Source: Clostridium sp. UBA701 (GTDB lineage: Bacteria > Bacillota > Clostridia > Clostridiales > Clostridiaceae). From it: DNA of 64,000 nt. A program made the translations under genes and the position numbers. The DNA is taken from positions 20,204 through 84,203 of the forward strand of contig DBMJ01000005.1 of assembly GCA_002298125.1 (NCBI GenBank), written 5' to 3'. Under the pieces are notes generated by a model. That model was not told the DNA's origin. It ran no database searches and saw only the letters and a program-made list of their open reading frames with translations. This document shows positions 9,301 to 17,300 of this stretch, in pieces; the stretch's first letter is position 1; every line of letters starts with the position of its first letter.

Positions 9301-10627
9301 CATTTAATAAAACACTATCGATAATGCCCTCTTTTATTCTAAGACATTTCATATCTTGTCCACCAATGTCTAGTATAAAATCCACTCCTGGGTAAAAATA
9401 ATCTGCAGCCTTATAGTGGGCAATGGTTTCAATTTCACCATGATCTATACCTAAGGCTGCCTTAAGCAAACCTTCACCATAACCCGTTACGGTGGAATGC
9501 ACAATTTTTACACCCTTCGGCAATATAGAATAAAGCTCCTTAAGGACCTTTACTGTAAGCTCCAAGGGTTTCCCTTCATTGTTTCCGTAGAAGGAATATA
9601 ATATGGCGCCCTCCTCATCTATAAGCACCAGCTTAGTGGTAGTAGAACCGGCATCTATACCTAAAAAGGCATCTCCCACATAGCTGTTTAGTTCTCTTCT
9701 TTTAGCCACGTGCTTTCCATGTCTTTCTAAAAAGGAGTTAAGCTCTTCATCATCTTTAAATAATGGAGATAATCTCTCTACCTCTACAGCGGAGACTTCC
9801 CTTAAAACCTCTGTTCTCTCAATTAGCGTTGCAAAGGGTATAACCTCTGCTTCTAAGGAAGATAATGCCGCACCTATTGCCACAAAAAGCTGGGAATTAT
9901 CTGGAAAAATTATTTCATCAGGCTTTAAATTAAGGGTTTCTATAAATCTTTGTCTAAGCTCTGATAAAAAGTATAATGGTCCTCCAAGGAAGGCCACTTT
10001 TCCCCTAATTGGTCTTCCACAAGCAAGTCCACTTATTGTCTGATTTACTACAGATTGAAATACAGAGGCTGCTATGTCTTCCCTTGCTGCACCTTCATTT
10101 AAAAGTGGTTGAATATCTGTCTTTGCAAAAACCCCACAGCGGGCTGCTATTGGATATATTACCTTATAAGCCTTTGCAAGCTCATTAAGCCCTGCAGCAT
10201 CCGTCTGCAATAGAGCTGCCATCTGATCTATAAAAGCACCTGTACCACCTGCACAAGTACCATTCATTCTTTGATCTATGCCTCCCTTGAAATAGGTTAT
10301 CTTTGCATCCTCACCACCAAGCTCAATGGCCACATCAGTGTGAGGAATAATGCATTCTACTGCCTTAGAACCACTTATTACCTCTTGAACAAAGGGAATA
10401 TTAAGCCATTTAGCTACTAGGAGACCTCCAGAACCGGTAACTGTAATGGTGATATTATATTGAGAAAAACTATCATAAGCCTCTTGTATCAAAGCTACAA
10501 TAGTATTTCTTATATCCGAGAAATGTCTTTTGTACCTGCTGTACTTTAATGTAAGGTTTTTATCCATTACTACCAGCTTTACTGTAGTAGAACCTACGTC
10601 CAATCCCAAATGTAAGATTTCTTTCAT
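6347..10627 (-). CDS. Fused 2-hydroxyacyl-CoA dehydratase-type activase and DUF2229 reductase (double-cubane-type)
   Basis: A protein of 1426 residues. Two ASKHA-type ATPase domains of the BcrA/BadF/HgdC activase family come first; each begins with a phosphate loop (GLDVGSTTVKLV, GIDAGSTTTKLV) and carries a cluster cysteine region (GGTCAGGTGAFIDQ near residue 127 and NEACSSGCGSF near 446). A DUF2229/HgdB-like part follows from about residue 640, with many cysteines (RRCGLCSNNC, ESVCYPG, SFGCGLDAV, NNDACYPS, GGGCRATNY) suited to iron-sulfur ligands. Relatives couple ATP hydrolysis to very low-potential electron transfer, either in dehydratases or in double-cubane cluster proteins. No separate dehydratase subunit or CoA-transferase gene lies nearby, so the substrate is unknown. 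The start is the ATG at 10627, just after AAGGTGA. Confidence 0.85.
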   Translation of the reverse strand: MKEILHLGLDVGSTTVKLVVMDKNLTLKYSRYKRHFSDIRNTIVALIQEAYDSFSQYNITITVTGSGGLLVAKWLNIPFVQEVISGSKAVECIIPHTDVAIELGGEDAKITYFKGGIDQRMNGTCAGGTGAFIDQMAALLQTDAAGLNELAKAYKVIYPIAARCGVFAKTDIQPLLNEGAAREDIAASVFQSVVNQTISGLACGRPIRGKVAFLGGPLYFLSELRQRFIETLNLKPDEIIFPDNSQLFVAIGAALSSLEAEVIPFATLIERTEVLREVSAVEVERLSPLFKDDEELNSFLERHGKHVAKRRELNSYVGDAFLGIDAGSTTTKLVLIDEEGAILYSFYGNNEGKPLELTVKVLKELYSILPKGVKIVHSTVTGYGEGLLKAALGIDHGEIETIAHYKAADYFYPGVDFILDIGGQDMKCLRIKEGIIDSVLLNEACSSGCGSFLENFANSLNISVKEFAKRALEAKNPVDLGTRCTVFMNSRVKQAQKEGATLGDISAGLSYSVIKNALFKVIKIREKSALGEKIIVQGGTFYNNAVLRCFELISEREAVRPDIAGLMGAFGAAIISKNLYYKGYETTLCNKEELQCFHSESTMRRCGLCSNNCLLTVNTFSDYREFVSGNRCERGAGIEKKGEALPNLFEYKYNKMFSYKPLKREEARRGTIGIPRVLNIYENYPFWAVFFKELGFRVELSPRSSNAIYELGIETIPSESVCYPGKITHGHIMSLVNKGVDLIFYPCLPYEKKEDENADNHYNCPIVTSYPEVIKNNMEILRDRNIKFMNPFLPMDNKKRLAKRLFEEFSFLKISEGEIEAAVEKGWMEEQAFKAHMREKGEEVLKYLESTGKKGIVLAGRPYHIDPEIHHGIPGLIIGFGMAVLTEDSVAHLGELERPLRVVDQWVYHSRLYNAAELTAKRDYLELVQLNSFGCGLDAVTTDQVQEILSAHGKIYTLIKIDEGNNLGAVRIRIRSLKAAMEERERAGFKPRKRVGDYKRVSFTKSMRNHFTILSPEISPIHTQFIQEAFKASGYNMVVLPSVDRKAVDVGLKYVNNDACYPSIIVVGQLMEALLSGEYDANSTAVIITQTGGGCRATNYIGFLRKALKEGGFPQVPVISLNVAGLENNPGFKITPSLLNKSLMALVYGDLLMRVLLRVRPYEAIPGSANKLYNIWVSRCKESVRLGSKSIFKRYCREIVRDFDNLELKNIVKPRVGLVGEILVKFHPTANNDVVDIVEREGAEAVMPDFLDFFFYCAYDAKFKHEKLSGSKKDVVINKVAIDFMEYYRKTMKDALSKSKRFTYPHRIEDLAKSAAKVVSLGNQTGEGWFLTAEMIELINEGVPNIICMQPFACLPNHVTGKGMIKELKRLYPNSNITPIDYDPGASEVNQLNRIKLMLSVAFKNLKQEELINISREEAASTKNHE

Positions 10628-10946
10628 TGCACTCACCTTTCTAGTAACATAGTCTGAATAAAGACTATTATAAAACTTTACAACATATAAAGCAATATTT
10701 GTAAACTCCTATTATAAGGAAGAAACATTTATTATTTCATAACTATTATATAAGAAATTTTCTCTAAATAGAATAATTTTTAGAAATTGGTCAATATTTT
10801 AAATACCCTTTCAAGCATATATATCTTTTAATTTGTAGGGTTATAAACTGTAACCTTTAAAAATATATTTAGATAAAGTGAAGCTTAGTACTATATTAAT
10901 CCAATCTAGAAGCTTAAGAACATTATATACATAGGGAGGTTTTTTC
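10628..10946. other. Divergent AT-rich intergenic region
   Basis: 319 bases between the divergently transcribed activase gene and the TPR gene. Apart from the minus-strand promoter described at 10667-10695 I see only a weak possible plus-strand promoter (TTTAGA, 18 bases, TATATT, ending near 10897) and an imperfect AT-rich inverted repeat around 10760-10795. No gene, RNA motif or repeat family is evident. Confidence 0.5.
10667..10695 (-). promoter_or_regulatory. Possible promoter of the activase/DUF2229 gene
   Basis: On the minus strand TTGCTT (10690-10695) lies 17 bases before a perfect TATAAT (10667-10672), which is 40 bases upstream of the start codon. The -35 is weak, so the call rests mainly on the -10 and its position. 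Confidence 0.5.
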
Positions 10947-11303
10947 ATGAATTTCTTTCAAAGGGGCAATGAGATGTATAATACAAAAGATTACAGAAAA
11001 GCCATTGAGCTATATAAAAGAGCATACGAGGAAAGAAATAATGAGGCAGCAGCTCTATATAATGCTGCAGTGTGCTTTATTAAATTATCTGAATATGATA
11101 AGGCACTGCCCTTACTTGAAAGAGCTATAGTTCATAGGAGGGATAGTAAGTATTTCTTTAATTTAGGCTACTGCTATGCCATGTTAAAAAACAATAAAAA
11201 AGCCCTTATATATTTTAATACTGCTTGGGCACTGGACCCTTCTGATGGAGATTGTAAAAAAGCTATAGATCTTATTATAAATGGATATAAACTAAGCAGT
11301 TAG
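10947..11303 (+). CDS. Small TPR-repeat protein
   Basis: A 118-residue protein consisting of about three tetratricopeptide repeats. It opens with FFQRGNEMYNTKDYRKAIELYKRA and continues with AALYNAAVCFIKLSEYDKALPLLERA and YFFNLGYCYAMLKNNKKALIYFNTA, showing the usual small/aromatic residue pattern at the helix packing positions. There is no signal peptide or other domain, so it is likely a cytoplasmic protein-protein interaction adaptor. The ribosome binding site is AGGGAGGT. It is a single gene, divergent from the activase gene and closed by a bidirectional terminator. The partner is unknown. Confidence 0.8.
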   Translation: MNFFQRGNEMYNTKDYRKAIELYKRAYEERNNEAAALYNAAVCFIKLSEYDKALPLLERAIVHRRDSKYFFNLGYCYAMLKNNKKALIYFNTAWALDPSDGDCKKAIDLIINGYKLSS

Positions 11304-11324
11304 TTGTGGTATAAATAAATAACT

Positions 11325-11367
11325 AAAAACCCTGCAAGAAAGCATTTCCTTTCTTACAGGGTTTTTT
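11325..11367. terminator. Bidirectional terminator
   Basis: AAAAACCCTG-c-AAGAAAG pairs with CTTTCTT-a-CAGGGTTTTTT around a 6-base loop, with one mismatch. A-rich and T-rich flanks let it serve both the TPR gene (plus) and the glucan synthase gene (minus). Confidence 0.9.
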
Positions 11368-11381
11368 CTAATGTGTAACAA

Positions 11382-14300
11382 CTATATGGTTACCTCCACC
11401 TCGTGTATTCCACCGCTGCAGTATGGAATAACATTGCCCTTTAGCACAATACCATCCATAATGATTTTTTTATCCTCTCCTCTGTTCACTATAATCCTAT
11501 ATTCTGCATTGTCCTTTTTAAAATCAATCTCGTAATGGGTCCAATCCTCTGGAATGCATGGTTCAATGACAAATCCTTCTTTTCCCCTTTGTTTCAAACC
11601 TAAAATCCCTTCTATACCTGTTCTATACATCCAGCCTGCAGCTCCAGTATACCAGCTCCATCCGCCTCTACCTGTGTGGGGCTCTTTAATATATACATCT
11701 GCCGCCATTACATAGGGCTCTACCTTGTATCTTTCACAGCTTAAGTGAGATCTTGAATGGTTAATGGGATTAATCATATTAAACATTCTCCAAGCTTTGC
11801 TGCACTTACCCATTTTAGCTAGTGCTAATATTACCCATACTGCTGCATGAGTATATTGTCCTCCATTTTCTCTAACTCCAGGTACATATCCCTTGATATA
11901 ACCTGGTTCTAACTTAGACTTGTTAAAAGGTGGAGCAAGGAGAAGAATCATCCCTATATCCTCTTTAATAAGCTGTCTTTCTAGTGCATGCATTGCCTCT
12001 TTTATCCTTGAGGGACTACCTGCTCCAGAAATTACTGCCCAGCTTTGAGCTAGTGAATCAATTTGGCACTCATCGTTTTCTATAGAACCTAAGGGAGTTC
12101 CATCATCAAAATAAGCTCTTCTATACCATCCCCCGTCCCAAGCATTTCTTTCTAGGTTTTCCCTAATGAACTCCTTCATCTTTTTGTACTTATTTTCTCT
12201 TTCATCATCCTTAACATATTTGCATATATCAGTAAAACTATCTAGTATACTATATAAGAACCATCCAAGCCATATGCTTTCTCCTCTTCCCCTATTCCCC
12301 ACTGTGCTCATACCATCATTCCAGTCCCCACTGCCCATAAGCGGAATGTTGTGAGGTCCAAAATTTAGTCCCCTTTCAATGGCTTTTACACAATGCTCAT
12401 AAATTGTGCCCTTAACCTTTGCTTCTCCACTGATCTTATACCGTTCATCCTCTCCCTCCTTTAACATTTCATCCTCTAAATAGGGGACCTCTTCCATTAA
12501 AATGCTATAGTCTCCCGTATTATTTATATAATCACAAGTTACATAGGGCAGCCACAGTAAGTCATCGGAAAATCTAGTTCTTATGCCGCTATCTACCACA
12601 GGGTGCCACCAGTGCTGCACATCTCCCTCTAAAAACTGTCTTGAGGCGCTATATACTATTTGTTCTCGGGTAATACTGCTATCTAAATAGCTAATGGCCA
12701 TAACATCCTGAAGCTGATCTCTAAAGCCATAAGCCCCACCGGACTGATAAAAAGCTGTTCTAGCCCAGTATCTGCATACTATGGTTTGATACATAAGCCA
12801 CCCATTTAACATAATGTCCATAGACTTATCCTCTGTTTTAACCACAATCCTCCCCAAAAGCTCCTGCCAATACTCTTTAACCTCATGAAGCTTTCTTAGT
12901 GCCACATCTCTATTACTATATTCCTCAACTATTTGGTCTATAGCAGCTGTGCACTCTTCGCAGCCTAAAAGCACTATAAGCTGCTTCTCCTCATTGGCAC
13001 CTAGAGAAATCACTGTTGAAGCTGCAGTGCAGGGATCAAGGCCTGAACCCACAGTATTAGATAATTTTGTATACTTAGTATAAAGGGGGTTTTCAACACT
13101 TCCCCCTCTACCTAAAAATTCCCTCCTGTCCCCAGTAAAGCTTTCATATTCTCCACCTATAATTTTTAAGTATACTATGGATTTCCCAAAGTGCTCGCTA
13201 TATGGATTTCTTGCATAAATATATTTTTTCTCTTCATTCAAATAGGTAGAAATGTATTGGGAGGTTTGCTGCGGAACCACTCCTAACACCATTTGAGCAT
13301 AGTAAGTCAAAGAGAGCTTTCTTTCTACTTCAGTGTTATTTTTTAACCTTACTATACATACCTTTGCGCTTTGAGACAAGGGTACAAACATGGTTAGCTC
13401 TCCAATTATTCCATAGGCCTCCTTTTTATAATTTGCATAGCCAAACCCATATTCAATTACATATTCTCCACTATCAGTTATTGGCTTAGGGCATATGCTC
13501 CATAAATTGCCGTCACAATTATCCCTAATATATAATGCTTCCCCTAGAGCATCAGTAATTGGGTCATTGGACCAAGGGGTAATTTTGTTTTCTCTACTAT
13601 TTTTATACCAGGTATAGCTGCTTCCACTTTCAGATATATGAAATCCAAATTCCTTGTTGGCTATAACATTTATCCAAGGGGCAGGAGTGTTTCGCTTATT
13701 AGTAAGTCTGATAACATAGGAATTATTTTCACTGTTAAACCCTCCATACCTGTTATAATACTGAAGACTTGGCAAGGTAAAGCTATATGGCTTTTTTAAA
13801 TACTTTGAGCTATAGGTTTGTAAAATCTCAAGCTCTTTCTTCTCATCTTCCTTGTCATTATTATCCTCTAGCTGATTTATCAAGGCTCCCTTTTCTGGAT
13901 CTATGACAAGCTTCGAAATGGCCATAATAAGGTCAATATCGCCCTCATCCATAGTGGGGGAGGATTGGAGAAATACTCCACCCTGTTTATTTTGTTTATC
14001 CCTTGCATGGCTTGATGAAATTAATTCCCGCACAGCATCCTGGATTTGCTGTATATATCCATATCCTTGCAAATTAACTATAACCAAATCCACCTTTAAT
14101 CCCTTTATACACCAATACTCATGGGCGTATAAAAGCTGTCTCACATAATCAATGTCCCTGTCCTTTCTTACAAGGAGAAGAACTATGGGCACATCTCCAG
14201 ATATACCATATTTCCATAGGTCCCTTTGGGCTCTGCTTATTTTTTTAATATAGTCTTCTCTTGCCTTTAAAGAGCTATTTAAAAATAATATCTTAGAGGC

Positions 14301-17300
14301 CATGTATTGATATAAGTTAGCTTGATTGGCCTTTATACCTAGATATTTCATCTCTACAATGCTTTGAGTCCATGCCAGCTCAAAAACTCTGTTTATATTT
14401 GACATATCACTATACTTTGAAGCCAGCTTCAAAACTTCCTCCATAGTATAACCAACCCCTGTGGTATAAGCCACTGTACAATTCTTCCCAGGCTCAAGCT
14501 TAACCCTTTTTCTTATACTTATTATGGGGTCAAGTACTGTGCCACTGGTATTATTTAGGGCGGCTTCATTTTCCATGGCCACTGGATTATCTAGATTTCT
14601 TCCACGTCCAATAAAGTTTACCCTGCTGGTTTCATACTGCATTGACCCAACTACCTCACCCTCTACTGCCACAGTCTGCATCACATAGGGCTTCACTTGA
14701 CCTTTAGCTCTAGGTCTCCTACTGGCAATAACACATTCAGGATTTTCAACATATTCAGTACTAATAAAAAGATTACTGAAGGCAGGGTGAACTATATCCG
14801 CATTATAAGGAGAAAGAGTTACTTCACAGTAGCTTGTTATCTCCATGGTTCTTAAGTGTTCACTATTATTAGTCAAAGTAATTTTTCTAACCTCTGCATC
14901 ATCCTCACTAGATACTGCTATTTGCATATGAGTTGTTATGTTACCGTCTCTACGCATAAATTCAGCCTTATCAAGAGAAAATATAACCTCATAATGCTGA
15001 CCTTCGCTTTTGCATGGTTCATAAGCTGCACTCCAATACTCGTTAGAATTTAAGTTCTTAATATAAAAGAACATTCCTCCATTTTCTGTGGTGGTATCCT
15101 CTCTCCACCTGTAGATAGTCATATCCTCTTTTTTACTATAGCCGCTGCCACTATTTGATATCATCAATGAGTAGGAATCATTAGAAAGTAAATGGGTTTC
15201 TGGATATTGTGTTTTTGCTGTATCATAGGCTCTTACCACAATGTTTTGCTTTGGAGCTGTAAAATTCACTGCATCAAACTTACGCTCTCTATCATATACC
15301 ACATTCTTTGGCACTCTCTCCTGCAGTAAAAGCTCCGTAGCCTTTATAATTGGAATTCTATGAAATCTATGCTGAAGAGCATTGCTATTAATTACATTAT
15401 CTAGTGCCATAAGGCTCATACCCTGATGATGCACCATGAAACACTTTATTATGGTATTTTTTTTACCCTTAGGTAATCTTTCTTTGGTGTAGTCCACAGC
15501 CTCATAAAAGCCATATTTCCCCTTTAATCCATCATTTATAAGCCTTTCTATATTCTCATAGGCGCTTCTAAAATCCATTTGAAGTGCTAGCATTGTAGAA
15601 TAAGGTGAAATTACAAGCTCATTGTTAAGTCCTCTCTTGAGCCCTATGCCTGGTATACCAAAGGCCTTATATTGATAATTTAGATTTACATCAAAGCTGT
15701 TATAAGCAGCTTCAGATATTCCCCAGGAAATTTTTTTATCCTTGCAATAATTTTTTTGTCCCTGAAGTACTGCTCTATAGGTTTCATCAAGCAGCGTGTT
15801 GGGATAATTTTTCATAATTAAAAGAGGCATTAAGTATTCAAACATGGTACCGCTCCATGAAACAAGTCCCTTGCTGCCACCCATGTAAGTTTGTGCTCTT
15901 CCAAGCTTAAACCAATGCTTTTGTTCCACATCTCCCTTGGCAATGGCAACAAAGCTAGCCTGCCTGGATTCTGAAGCCAAAAGATCATAGTAGCAATTTC
16001 CAATACTATCCTTTTCTACGTCATAGCCAATAGAAAAAAGCTGTCTGCCTTTGTCATAAAGCAGGGTAAAATCCGTTGCAGCAGCAATATTATCTAGCCT
16101 TTGGCAAAGATTATAGATTTTCTGTCTTAGCCCCTCCCCCTCTATCTTTGTATTATTTAGCATACTTTTTAGCTTTTCAACAAGCTCCTCCTCCTTTGTA
16201 TTTTTTGTAGGAGAAAGCTCTAATTTGTGGAGAAGATCATTAACCTTATCCTCCATGTTTTCTAAGTCCATATCCCTTACTTCAAGAGTAAGCTCCTCAA
16301 TTAATGCATCTATTTCACTAGGAGCTTCTTTAATTATTTCTAACCAAGGGAAAAATCTTTGAAGCTCACTTAAGTAACCCTCCACAGTGTGTATAACTTT
16401 ATTATTCCAATAAAGCTCTGTATCCACTTTTGATTTTTTTAGCTCTAATGCTCTTCTTAACACATCAGAAAGCAGTGTTTTCCAGCCTATTACATCAAAC
16501 TTATCCTCCTCTAGATCACTTATAATATTTATATAAAAATCCTTAATATTAAAACTCTCCTCTATCTCCTCCTCCGCCAGTAAAAGTATATCCTTAAGTC
16601 CCTTCCTCTGCACACTTCTTAGTATTGGTGTTTTCATAAACTCTCTTAAGGATTCTGAAACTACCCATATATAACCCACCAGATTGCCGCTGTCTACAGT
16701 AGATACGTACATAGGTCTAAGGGGCTTTTTAGAGGTGGTATCATACCAGTTATAATAGTGTCCCTTATACCTTTCAAGGCTTTCCATGTTAAATAATATT
16801 TTATCCAATTTCTCACATAGCTCAACTATATTAATATATCCAAAGTCAAAGGCTACAATGTTTGAGGTTAAGCCCATGCCCATATTGGTAGGAGAGGTTC
16901 TTGGTGCAATGCCGTTATGAGGTTCCTCTTGATAATTATCAGGAGCAAGATAATTATTTGAGCTGTCTACAAAATCTTCAAAGTAAGCCCAAGTTTTTCT
17001 GCATAGCTGTCTTAACTCAAAATCCTCCTCCTCTGTAATAATTTTTGCTTTTTCCTTTTGTTCACAGCTTATATAATAGGCAACTAAGGGAGACATAAAC
17101 CACAGCACAGAGGGAATTATCATCTTAGCACTCTGTGCTATGCTATGTGAAAGCACAATTATTATTACAGATATCAAACTACCAACCCACATAGTACCAA
17201 TAAAATTATAAAGCCTTTTGCCAAGCCTTGATTCCACATCTGCTGCAGTCTGCCACTCCAACAAATTTCTCTTAGAGATGAATAATCTATATAGAGTCCT

